Assembly (NCBI GenBank): GCA_900314165.1
Contig: OMUE01000225.1
Coordinates: 1-14,523, forward strand
Length of the DNA stretch: 14,523 bases
Source: an uncultured Acidaminococcus sp.
GTDB taxonomy: Bacteria; Bacillota_C; Negativicutes; Acidaminococcales; Acidaminococcaceae
Reading direction: 5' to 3'
The position numbers and the translations under genes were made by a program. The notes below the pieces were generated by a model that saw only the letters and a list, made by a program, of their open reading frames with translations, had not been told where the DNA came from and searched no databases. Below are positions 1 through 6,025 of this stretch, piece after piece; the first letter of the stretch is position 1, and each line of letters opens with the position of its first letter.

Positions 1-26
1 ATTGTGTTAGAATGGATGTGATCCAT
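1..26 (-). CDS. Start of a truncated minus-strand gene (first 8 codons only)
   Basis: On the minus strand an AAAGGAG ribosome binding site (complement of 35-41) sits 8-9 nt before an ATG at 24-26. The frame then stays open to the window edge and reads MDHIHSNT. The spacing is ideal, so this is probably a real start of a gene that continues beyond position 1. Eight residues are too few to name a product. The start codon lies inside one arm of an inverted repeat (21-31 with 79-89), described separately. Confidence 0.45.
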
Positions 27-89
27 AGTGATTGCTCCTTTGTTGATGATTTCTCCAAAACCATTTTAACATGAAGCTTCACTATGGAT
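21..89 (-). promoter_or_regulatory. Inverted repeat that includes the start codon of the truncated gene
   Basis: ATCCATAGTGA at 21-31 is the exact reverse complement of TCACTATGGAT at 79-89, leaving a 47-nt loop. In the minus-strand transcript the downstream arm contains the ATG start codon and the loop contains the AAAGGAG ribosome binding site. Pairing would sequester the start codon, so a translational control hairpin is possible. Chance is not excluded for an 11-bp repeat with a long loop in AT-rich DNA. Confidence 0.35.
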
Positions 90-201
90 TTTTATTTTTT
101 GATTAACTGTTCAAGTTCATTTTACAACTGACCCAGAAAGTTAATTGCAAATTCCTCTGCTAATACCACCAGTTCAGATCTCCTGCAAAACGTAACGTCA
201 G

Positions 202-562
202 TTAAAACATAGTATCAGGGAAGTCCCCATATTTTTCGTGGAGCTCTTCAAATTTATCCTTCATAATATCTTCTACATCAGCCATGGCAAAGACTTTCCG
301 GATGTGGGCTGCTGCATCGAGCCTTTTTTCCATGGCGGTATAGGCCTGGCGTACCAGCGTTTTAAAATCCTCATAGGTTGTCACGCCGTGGTCCCAATAG
401 GCTTTATACTCTTCCAAAAAAACAGATTATGGGTACACAGCCTGTGCTTGTTGCCGGTGGCAATCCTCCAGCCACAATGGCTGCAGCAGACATCATTTTT
501 TCTGCGGACTTTAACTTCCGTGCCGCTTTGTCATACAGTTTTTTCCAGACCTTTTGATCCAT
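202..562 (-). pseudogene. Small hypothetical gene broken by frameshift(s) in homopolymers
   Basis: A strong AAGGAGG ribosome binding site lies about 6 nt before the ATG at 560-562. Translation begins MDQKVWKKLYDKAARKLKSA but runs into a stop shortly after a run of seven T (complement of 415-421). The frame starting at 417 then gives a protein-like tail (LEEYKAYWDHGVTTYEDF and on to GDFPDTMF) ending in TAA at 202-204. Removing one T from the run fuses both parts into about 119 residues. Alternatively, adding one base to this run and one to the six-A run (complement of 496-501) gives about 120 residues with a middle containing CCSHCGWRIATG and LCTHN, which looks like a small zinc-ribbon. I cannot tell which is ancestral. 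The C-terminal part is rich in charged helical sequence. No family is recognised. It could be a decayed gene, a sequencing error in homopolymers, or less likely programmed slippage. Confidence 0.55.
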
Positions 563-588
563 GAGTGTCCTCCTTGAGCTGCCAGGCA

Positions 589-655
589 CGTGAATACGTG
601 TTTTCGTGCATACGTTCATACGAAAAGGCGTGGTACGTTGATACGTGATACTGAT
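589..655. repeat. Degenerate ATACGT-type short repeats
   Basis: The stretch contains several variants of one short word: AATACGTG, CATACGTT, CATACGA, TACGTTGATACGTG. An inverted pair TTTTCGT/ACGAAAA is embedded. It lies just upstream of the ribosome binding site of the broken 202-562 gene and next to a partial hairpin element. It may be an operator-like cluster, but similar short degenerate arrays accompany the other copies of the element, so I read it as part of that repeat system. Confidence 0.5.
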
Positions 656-657
656 GC

Positions 658-705
658 CTACCCCCTCGCCAGCTTCACTGGCCCTCTCCCCCTTCGGGGG
701 CGACT
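658..705 (-). repeat. Partial copy D of the 144-bp hairpin element (inverted)
   Basis: It corresponds to the right half of the full copies at 5847-5990 and 7460-7603, in opposite orientation. It has the conserved CCCCCTCGCC, then a variable hairpin (GCCAG / CTGGC with a 5-nt middle), then GGCCCTCTCCCCC and GGGGGCGAC. The CCCCC/GGGGG hairpin has loop TTC here, against TAC in the full copies. The outer 17-nt arms are missing. Confidence 0.65.
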
Positions 706-769
706 GGGCTCCACCCATCCGAGGCAGAATCAAACGACAAGCACAGTTCTAACCCCCGACAACTGGTTC

Positions 770-793
770 TATCATCTGTCATCTATCATCTGT
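770..793 (+). repeat. Two copies of CTATCATCTG
   Basis: The decamer occurs at 770-779 and 784-793, separated by TCAT. It belongs to the class of short degenerate tandem repeats found near the hairpin elements in this window. No function is evident. Confidence 0.5.
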
Positions 794-862
794 ACCAAGC
801 CTCTTCCCTTCCTATGCTCAGTATAGCTGTTTCTCTGCCCCGTCTGGTCGCCTGCGAAACGA

Positions 863-898
863 CAAAAATCCTGGCAAGAATTTTTGTTCCTGCCAGGA
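863..898 (-). terminator. Rho-independent terminator of the DNA glycosylase gene
   Basis: On the minus strand, just after the glycosylase stop codon, TCCTGGCAGGAA pairs with TTCTTGCCAGGA (one mismatch in 12) around a CAAAAA loop, followed by TTTTTGTC. Stem positions are 869-880 and 887-898, and the U-tract is the complement of 864-868. It is a classical intrinsic terminator only 7 nt downstream of the gene. Confidence 0.85.
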
Positions 899-905
899 CA
901 CTCTT

Positions 906-1538
906 TCAGCACACCACAGTGCAGACATCCCCAAATATACACCCCTGGCACTTGGGCCTTTTCCCACATCTTGCTTTGCCATGTTCCAACAGGGCCCAAT
1001 GGTACCAGCCATACATGCTGGCGCTGTTCTCAATTCCCGTTGTGAGAAAGCTTCGCCTTTCCTCGTCCGTGTGGAACGCATACCCCAACCGTTCCAAAAA
1101 TCGGCGGGTATAGGCATCCAGCACAAAGGAAGGCAGCCGAAAGGCATAGGTCAGGATCGCATCAGCTGTTTCCTTGCCGATTCCGGGCAAAGCCAGGAGT
1201 TCTTGCCGTACTTCTGCCAGGCTTTTCTCTCTGACGCGCTCCACTGCATACCCATACCCTTTGAACCAGTCCGTCAGGGCCTTTATATAGCGGGCCTTAG
1301 CCCGATAGAACCCACAGGAGCGGATCAGGGGCTGCAATTCTTCTTCTGTCAGGCTCTCGATGTATTCTGGTGCTAAGCGCGCCCCCATTTCAGCCACGGT
1401 TTTTTCCACATTGCTCCAGGCCGTATTCTGCACTAGTATCGCTGTGACCATAATGGCATAGGGACTCCCTGGCCACCAGTCCGGCTCTCCATAGCCTTCA
1501 ATGAGTCTGTCATAGATTTGTTGTGAAGTCAGTATCAT
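906..1538 (-). CDS. Endonuclease III-family DNA glycosylase, MagIII-like, with Fe-S cluster motif
   Basis: A 210-residue HhH-GPD base-excision repair enzyme. The helix-hairpin-helix LPGIGKETADAIL is at 117-129 and the catalytic aspartate is D141 in FVLDAYTRRFLERLG. Four cysteines at 191, 197, 200 and 206 (C-x5-C-x2-C-x5-C) should bind a [4Fe-4S] cluster. At the position where bifunctional EndoIII carries its catalytic lysine (GRKTAN), this protein has glutamate (GKETAD). It is therefore probably a monofunctional glycosylase, like the 3-methyladenine glycosylase MagIII, which has a very similar GIGKESADAI motif. The N-terminal WWPGSPYAIMVTAILVQNT is typical of this subgroup. The ATG at 1536-1538 follows a GGTGAGGAG ribosome binding site by about 9 nt; an in-frame extension to 1637 has no such signal. 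The gene stands alone between two terminators. The exact substrate is not shown by the sequence. Confidence 0.9.
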   Translation of the reverse strand: MILTSQQIYDRLIEGYGEPDWWPGSPYAIMVTAILVQNTAWSNVEKTVAEMGARLAPEYIESLTEEELQPLIRSCGFYRAKARYIKALTDWFKGYGYAVERVREKSLAEVRQELLALPGIGKETADAILTYAFRLPSFVLDAYTRRFLERLGYAFHTDEERRSFLTTGIENSASMYGWYHWALLEHGKARCGKRPKCQGCIFGDVCTVVC

Positions 1539-1578
1539 GGTAAAATGCTCCTCACCTTCCCCAGTATTCTTCCTGTCC

Positions 1579-1608
1579 ATTGTATCATGATTCATTTTCC
1601 CCATACAA
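1579..1608 (-). promoter_or_regulatory. Possible promoter of the DNA glycosylase gene
   Basis: On the minus strand TTGTAT (complement of 1603-1608) is followed after 18 nt by TACAAT (complement of 1579-1584), about 40 nt before the glycosylase start. The -10 is good and the -35 weak. Because a terminator lies just upstream (1646-1690), the gene needs its own promoter, and this is the best candidate. Confidence 0.4.
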
Positions 1609-1645
1609 AAAAGAAGATTGCCGAGATGGGATGGCAAAGCCCTAT

Positions 1646-1690
1646 AAAAAATGAGTACCCTGCAAAAGATTCTGCAGGGTACTCATTTTT
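1646..1690. terminator. Perfect 18-bp-stem bidirectional terminator after pepT
   Basis: Left arm 1647-1664 and right arm 1673-1690 are perfectly complementary around an 8-nt loop. The stem has a GC-rich core (GTACCCTGCA) and A/T ends, so it has a T-tract on both strands. It lies 11 nt after the pepT stop codon and separates pepT from the glycosylase gene. Confidence 0.9.
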
Positions 1691-1701
1691 CGCTACACAG
1701 A

Positions 1702-2943
1702 TTACTTTTTCAACGTATAGGCTTTCTTGGCAATCTCTACAATCGTCTCACTGCACTTCACCAGGGAATTGACGGGCAGACATTCAAACCGGCCATGGCT
1801 GTTCAGGCCGCCGGTAAAGATGTTCGGGCAGGGCAGTCCCCGGTAGCTGAGCTGGGCCCCATCCGTACCACCCCGGACAGGGACAGCGTAGGGCGTAAGT
1901 CCCAGGTTCTTCATGGAATCCACGGCCAATTGGATTAGATCCATATGGTCTTTCAGGACTTCCAGCATATTGCGGTACACAGGGCGGAATTGGATTTCCA
2001 CCGTTCCGGCCCCATATTTTTCATTAAAGAACTCTGCCATATGCTTCAGGTATTCTTTTTTCTGCTCAAATTTGACAGCGTCGTGGTCCCGAACCAGCAT
2101 GTACAGCGTGCATTTTTCTACTTTCCCGTCCATCTTATACACGTGCAGAAAGCCTTCATGGTCGTCCGTGTATTCCGGCTTTTCGCCGGCAGGGAGCATC
2201 ATCTGCCATTCAGCAGCAATGGACAGGGCATTCTTCATCTTATTCTTAGATGTACCTGTATGGACGCTGATGCCATGGATGGTCACAATGGGGTTATCGG
2301 CGTTAAAGCATTCATATTTATAAGCACCGATTTCGCCGCCATCCACCGTATAGGCATAGTCGGCGCCAAATTTTTCCACGTTGAAGAATCGGATGCCTGT
2401 GCCGATTTCTTCATCGGGAGTAAAGGCTACCCGGACCTTACCATGCTTAATTTCCGGATGGGCCAGCAGATATTCCATGGCTGTGACGATGCCGGCAATG
2501 CCGCACTTGTCATCAGCTCCCAAAAGCGTAGTACCGTCCGTAAAGATAATGTCCTGGCCTTTGTATTTCAGGATAGCCGGAAAGGCTTTTGTGGAAAATA
2601 CGATGTTCTTTTCTTTGTTCAGGACAATATCCTTGCCATCATAATTTTTCAGAACAAAGGGCTTCACATCTTTGCCGGACGCATCCGCAATAGTATCCAG
2701 GTGTGCAAAGAAACCGATTACAGCACCGTCCACACCATTTGCCGGCAGGGTTGCCGTCACGTTGGCGCAATCATCCACTTCTACTTCCTGCATGCCCATG
2801 GCTTTCAGTTCTTCCACCAGTGCCTTGGCAAGCACCATCTGTCCCGGCGTAGATGGACAGTGCATATTGTTGCCCTCATCGGACGTGGTGTCAAACGAGG
2901 TATACCGGATAAAGCGTTTTACAATGGTATCTCTATCAATCAT
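1702..2943 (-). CDS. pepT: Peptidase T (tripeptide aminopeptidase, M20B)
   Basis: A 413-residue cytosolic dizinc aminopeptidase that removes the N-terminal residue from tripeptides; the length matches the family. Metal and catalytic residues are visible: H81 and D83 in FFAHLDT, D144 in LLGADDKCG, E178/E179 in PDEEIG, D201 in YTVDGGEIG and H383 in GGLNSHGRFE. The lid-domain histidine region IHGISVHTG (223-231) and the signature RGGTDGAQLSYRGLPCPN (358-373) are intact. The ATG at 2941-2943 is preceded by AAAGGAG at a rather long distance (about 13 nt); no better start is in frame. It lies 68 nt after the full-length end of a peptide-type binding protein gene with no strong terminator between, so the two are probably co-transcribed and act together in peptide scavenging. 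Confidence 0.96.
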   Translation of the reverse strand: MIDRDTIVKRFIRYTSFDTTSDEGNNMHCPSTPGQMVLAKALVEELKAMGMQEVEVDDCANVTATLPANGVDGAVIGFFAHLDTIADASGKDVKPFVLKNYDGKDIVLNKEKNIVFSTKAFPAILKYKGQDIIFTDGTTLLGADDKCGIAGIVTAMEYLLAHPEIKHGKVRVAFTPDEEIGTGIRFFNVEKFGADYAYTVDGGEIGAYKYECFNADNPIVTIHGISVHTGTSKNKMKNALSIAAEWQMMLPAGEKPEYTDDHEGFLHVYKMDGKVEKCTLYMLVRDHDAVKFEQKKEYLKHMAEFFNEKYGAGTVEIQFRPVYRNMLEVLKDHMDLIQLAVDSMKNLGLTPYAVPVRGGTDGAQLSYRGLPCPNIFTGGLNSHGRFECLPVNSLVKCSETIVEIAKKAYTLKK

Positions 2944-3011
2944 GGTCTTAACTCGACTCCTTTTCGCGAATTACTGTGTGCAAATTTCTTTAGCTACAAC
3001 AGCTCCTGTGC

Positions 3012-4646
3012 TTATTTAAGATCCCATTTATAAAGGTCATCCAGAGAGCCTTCCCAGAAGGGCTTCGTGCCCCCTACCAGGTTCTTGGCCCGGATACTGT
3101 CGTTCTGCTAGTTGAACAGAGCCACCTGGAACACATTTTCTTTCAGGTATTTCTGGATGTCTTTATAGATGGCGATCCGTTTGGCCGAATCTGTCTGCTC
3201 GATGCCTTCCATAAACATGGCCGTCAGTTTTTCATCATCCGTATGGCTGTAATTGCTTAAAGAGCCCGGTGTAAAGTACATGCTGTAGTTGGGGTCAGCA
3301 GGAGGCGCCAGTGACATAAGGGCCAGCTGGTAATCCCCTTTTCTCACACGGCCAATCAGGGTCGGAAAGTCCATCTTGGAAACCTTCACATTCAAGCCTG
3401 CTGCCACCAGGTTTTGTTGGATCAGATCCGCCGTCTGTTCGCGGATAGAGTTCCCTGCCGTTACCATCAGGGTGATTTCTTTCGTCAGATCCATGCCGGA
3501 CTGCTTGAATTCTTCTTTTGCCTTGGCCGTATCAAAAGGATAATTTGTCACAGTCTTATCGTAGGCTGCACTCCCCGTGGTGTACAGGGTAGGTGTCAGT
3601 TCTGCATAGCCTTTCAGCAGCTGGTCCCGGAGCTGTTCCCGGTTCACGGCATAGGCCAGGCCACGGCGGAAGTGAACATTGTCAAACACTTTATTGTTGG
3701 GCATCAGGAACTGGGTACTGGTAGCCGGATACATATTCACTACCAGCTTGGAATCCTTTTTCAGGGTATCTAGGTCTTTGATGGGGACATTGCCAATACT
3801 CAGTCCGGAATTCATCTGGACCTTGCCGGCCTTTAAAGCAACTACCAGGTTCGCGTCGTTAGAGAAGGTGATAAACAGCTTCTTGATCTTAGGCACTCCC
3901 AGCACGTATTTGTCATTGGCTTCCATCTCGATGTGGTTGTTGGACACATATTTTACGAGTTTATAGGCCCCGCTGAAGACTTTTGGATGGGTAACATCCT
4001 GAGCATTAGAAAGCCCTTTCGGATCCAGTTTCTCGTACACGTGTTTCGGTACCAGAGGAATGGAGAATCCCAGAGAACCTTTGACGATGTTGGGATCCAG
4101 GGGTTTCTTTGTCTTAAATTCTACCGTGTGGTCATCAATCTTCTTCAGGTTGGGAATACTGGTGCCACTTTCTAATTTGCCCGCAGCCGTAAGTCCGGTC
4201 ATAAAGTTCATATACCGGGCCAGGGAGCTGACCACCTTGGGATTCGCAGCCAGGTTCAGGGTAAAGACCAGATCGTCCGCTGTAATAGGCTTGCCATCGG
4301 ACCATTGAGCCTTCGGATTCAGTTTGACCGTATAGGTCTGGCTGTCTTTTGTATCGATGCTGCTGGCCAGATGGGGTGTAAATTTATTGGGTTCCGGCTG
4401 TCCCAACAGGGTATCAAACATAAAACGGGACACATAGCGGCCTGCTGTATCCGGTGTTTCCAGTGGATTCAGTTCAGCAGGAGCCGTAGTCATCCCGATG
4501 GTCAGCGTTTTATCTTTCTTGGCACTACCGTCAGAAGCCCCCTTGTTGCTGCCCCCGCCGCAGCCTGTCAGCAAAAGAGAAGCCCCTAACAACAGGCTCA
4601 TCCCCAGAGCCGCAATCCTTTTAACCTTTGTTCGTTGCACAAGCAT
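3012..4646 (-). pseudogene. Peptide-type ABC transporter solute-binding lipoprotein (SBP_bac_5), interrupted by an in-frame TAG
   Basis: A family 5 extracytoplasmic binding protein (DppA/OppA/NikA type) that would deliver peptides or similar ligands to an ABC importer. A lipoprotein signal peptide is clear: basic start, hydrophobic stretch, lipobox LLTGC with C29 as lipidated cysteine, then a GGGSNKG linker. The mature part shows family features such as AELNPLETPDTAGRY, WSDGKPITADDLVFT and VHFRRGLAYAVNREQL. Translation stops at TAG (3108-3110) after 512 residues. The same frame then continues for 31 codons (QNDSIRAKNLVGG, then KPFWEGSLDDLYKWDLK) to a TAA at 3012-3014. This tail has the look of the natural C-terminus, so TAG probably arose by one base change (for example from CAG or TAC). 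The 512-residue product may still fold; readthrough is not excluded. The ATG at 4644-4646 follows GGGAGGGG by 6 nt. No permease or ATPase genes are adjacent, so it is an orphan here. Confidence 0.85.
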
Positions 4647-4739
4647 ACATTTCCCCTCCCAAATCAGATATCGTATTGCCTACAGTAGCAGTATAAACGT
4701 GTTTCGAATAAGTGATGTTTATTTGCTACGCATGTTTTA

Positions 4740-4768
4740 ATTATAAACTCGCGATTTTCATTCGTCCA
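4740..4768 (-). promoter_or_regulatory. Likely promoter of the binding-protein/pepT unit
   Basis: On the minus strand TGGACG (complement of 4763-4768) and TATAAT (complement of 4740-4745) are separated by 17 nt. The -10 is a perfect consensus and the -35 matches at four of six positions. The leader to the start codon at 4646 would be about 85-90 nt. No riboswitch-like fold was recognised in it. Confidence 0.55.
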
Positions 4769-4924
4769 TATGTTTTTAATTTTTCTTTATTGTTATTGTA
4801 AACATGATAGGAATTCAGAAGATATTTTTATGCATTTATTCTTATAGAAGGAGTTTTAGCTGCAGGTTTGTAGTGAACCATGAGACAGGATACATATAAG
4901 AAACAGTAAATGCTCATGCAAAGA

Positions 4925-4980
4925 ATCTTTGGTGGGCGCATTTTACAATACGCCCCTACGAAGGCGTATCAGGGTTTAGA
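4925..4980 (+). repeat. Family-2 hairpin repeat, copy R1 (loop TTAC)
   Basis: The stem GGGCGCATT / AATACGCCC (one C-A mismatch) encloses loop TTAC and is followed by CCTACG and then AAGGCGTATCAGGGTTTAG. The same TCTAAACCCTGATACG-like flank recurs in inverted orientation at 5700-5713. The TTTGGTGGGCGCAT left flank recurs at 5773-5784. Confidence 0.75.
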
Positions 4981-5010
4981 TGTGCAAGCAGAAAATTATT
5001 TTCAAATATA

Positions 5011-5313
5011 CTACTCCACCGTCTCTAACAGGAAGCTCACGGGCCGGAAGCCATCGTTGCAGGAAAGCATGGCGGACCGTTTATTCTTCATCCAGCCTTC
5101 GTAAAAGTCTTCTGCCCCATGGGACAGGGCCAGCACAAAAGGAGACATGGTATCCCAGGCACTTTGGCAAAGGCCTTCCGGCTTTTCCCAGCCATTGGCG
5201 ATGAACACCTGGCCCACCTCCATGTCACAGGCATTGTCCAGAGGATTTTCGTATTTTGCCATCAGATCTTCATAACAGGCCTTCCGCATAACGGTAATCC
5301 TGACTTTTTTCAT
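5011..5313 (-). CDS. TIGR04076 family protein (function unknown)
   Basis: A 100-residue cytosolic protein beginning MKKVRITVMRKACYEDL and ending in GFRPVSFLLETVE. The pattern (basic start, CYEDL, a CDMEVGQVF segment, an aromatic GWEKPEGLCQSAW, then an MSPFVLALSHG block and a cysteine near the end) matches what I know of the TIGR04076 family of small uncharacterised proteins. Cysteines could be functional but no catalytic motif is obvious. The ATG at 5311-5313 lies 8 nt after AAGGAAG; the GTG nine bases upstream would overlap that ribosome binding site and is less likely. The gene is flanked by inverted family-2 hairpin repeats (4925-4980 and 5700-5746), suggesting an accessory segment. The family call is from memory of its pattern. 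Confidence 0.8.
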   Translation of the reverse strand: MKKVRITVMRKACYEDLMAKYENPLDNACDMEVGQVFIANGWEKPEGLCQSAWDTMSPFVLALSHGAEDFYEGWMKNKRSAMLSCNDGFRPVSFLLETVE

Positions 5314-5380
5314 GAGCAGCACTTCCTTTTTGACTTTTTTGCCTCTATCATACTATATTTCCCTCTCCACAATCCATCTC

Positions 5381-5642
5381 TTGACAAATCTCGTTTCGCC
5401 CATCCGCCGGAACAACTTCTTCTACAATGAAAATGGCTGCTACGTGGGACTGGACGGCTACGCCATCGACGCCGAATGCCGCCTGTACCACCATGCGGAC
5501 ATCCGCCCCTGCAGAAGAAATCATTGAAAAAATCCTGCCCAAGACGGAAGACCATCTCTTTCCGCCTCAGGTAGACCTGCTCCGGGCCAGTGCCCGCAGA
5601 GCGATGAAGAACATGAGGCAGACATTAGATGTTAGAAGTTAG
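5381..5642 (+). pseudogene. Frameshifted gene remnant, only plus-strand coding trace
   Basis: One frame gives a protein-like segment RRNNFFYNENGCYVGLDGY, continuing AIDAECRLYHHADIR, then hits a stop at 5525-5527. The next frame continues AEEIIEKILPKTEDHLF and PPQVDLLRASARRAMKNMRQ up to TAG at 5640-5642. Removing one C from the run at 5506-5509 joins both into one reading of roughly 85 residues. The N-terminus has no ribosome binding site and probably no genuine start; a TTG at 5381 is the first weak option. The last residues (LDVRS) come from a GTTAGAAGTTAG short repeat. I do not recognise the family. It looks like the 3' end of a decayed gene. Confidence 0.5.
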
Positions 5643-5645
5643 AGG
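5629..5645 (+). repeat. Short GTTAGA-type tandem repeat at the remnant's stop codon
   Basis: GTTAGAAGTTAGAGG is a degenerate repeat of GTTAGA. It supplies the last codons and the TAG stop of the upstream remnant, as GTGAAAAG repeats do for three intact genes. Confidence 0.45.
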
Positions 5646-5699
5646 CTAGTATAAGAATTTTTAAATAGCTTGCTGTTTGCTCTAACTTTAATATAGATG

Positions 5700-5746
5700 C
5701 AAAACCCTGATACGAATCCGTAGGGGCTTATCGTAAGATAAGCCCA
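5700..5746 (-). repeat. Family-2 hairpin repeat, copy R2a (loop TTAC, inverted)
   Basis: Read on the minus strand, GGGCTTATC / GATAAGCCC forms a perfect 9-bp stem around TTAC, followed by CCTACGGATTCGTATCAGGGTTTT. Compared with R1 the stem sequence differs but remains fully paired. It is inverted relative to R1 and R2b. Confidence 0.75.
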
Positions 5747-5772
5747 CTAAAGCTACTCAGTAAAGGATTCCT

Positions 5773-5806
5773 TGGTGGGCGCATCTAACGATGCGCCCCT
5801 ACGGGT
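5773..5806 (+). repeat. Family-2 hairpin repeat, copy R2b (loop TAAC)
   Basis: GGGCGCATC / GATGCGCCC forms a perfect 9-bp stem around TAAC, followed by CCTACGGG. It lies 27 nt from the inverted copy R2a, so the two form a larger imperfect inverted arrangement. Confidence 0.75.
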
Positions 5807-5846
5807 TAGTGCAAATAGAAAGTTAATCATAATTTTCTATACTAGT

Positions 5847-5990
5847 GTGCGCTGCACGGCCCCACCACCGTGCCATTTGGCACGGTTCCCCTCCCCTGCG
5901 GGGATGACAGGGCGCTGCCCGGAGGGCTGTCGCCCCCGTAGGGGGAGAGGGCCAGATGCAAGCATCTGGCGAGGGGGCAGTGCAGCGCAC
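5847..5990 (+). repeat. Full copy A of a 144-bp multi-hairpin element
   Basis: Outer arms GTGCGCTGCACGGCCCC (5847-5863) and its inverted partner (5974-5990) pair at 16 of 17 positions. Inside, in order, are hairpins ACCGTGCC/GGCACGGT with loop ATTT, CCCC/GGGG with loop TGC, GACAG/CTGTC enclosing GGGC/GCCC, CCCCC/GGGGG with loop GTA, and GCCAGATGC/GCATCTGGC with loop AA (5951-5970). The whole could fold as a cloverleaf-like cruciform or RNA. It lies 12 nt downstream of the MATE gene's stop codon. A second copy of equal length lies at 7460-7603. No transposase is visible. Confidence 0.85.
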
Positions 5991-5998
5991 CCTTTTTT

Positions 5999-6025
5999 CT
6001 TTTCACTGTTCTCTTTTCACTTTTC
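5999..6025 (-). repeat. GTGAAAAG short repeat array at the MATE gene's end
   Basis: On the minus strand GTGAAAAG occurs at 6013-6020 and 5999-6006, with a partial unit before. The array encodes the last residues (KVKREQ) of the MATE protein and its TGA stop. It is immediately followed by hairpin element A. Confidence 0.7.

Larger units (their letters stand above)
563..905. other. Gene-free stretch with repeat debris and a terminator
   Basis: No convincing gene. From 589 to about 655 there are degenerate copies of an ATACGT motif. A partial copy of the 144-bp hairpin element lies at about 660-705 in inverted orientation. CTATCATCTG is repeated at 770-779 and 784-793. The glycosylase terminator lies at 863-898. 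Confidence 0.6.
4647..5010. other. Intergenic stretch, AT-rich, with a promoter and one short hairpin repeat
   Basis: It holds the minus-strand promoter at 4740-4768 and a family-2 TNAC-loop hairpin at about 4932-4977. I see nothing else that can be supported between 4769 and 4930. Confidence 0.6.
5314..6002. other. Repeat-rich stretch without an intact gene
   Basis: Besides a plus-strand gene remnant (5381-5642), it contains two opposed family-2 hairpins (5700-5746, 5773-5806) and a full 144-bp hairpin element (5847-5990). No intact coding region is seen. Confidence 0.7.

Noticed and set aside
1945..3033. Plus-strand open frame of about 360 codons opposite pepT
   Set aside because: Shadow of pepT, which has all catalytic motifs on the minus strand.
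3108..3110. TAG in the binding-protein gene as a pyrrolysine codon
   Set aside because: Pyrrolysine is confined to few lineages and mostly to methylamine methyltransferases; nothing in the window supports it. A point mutation is simpler.
5381..5410. TTGACA on the plus strand at 5381 as a -35 box
   Set aside because: No -10-like hexamer follows at 16-18 nt; the downstream sequence is GC-rich and part of the gene remnant.
4925..5806. Repeated hairpins as a CRISPR array
   Set aside because: Copies are irregularly spaced, in both orientations, differ in stem sequence, and no cas gene is nearby.
5847..5990. Cloverleaf fold as a tRNA or tRNA-like gene
   Set aside because: Length 144 bp, arms far from tRNA geometry, no T-loop GTTCRANNC and no anticodon-arm pattern.
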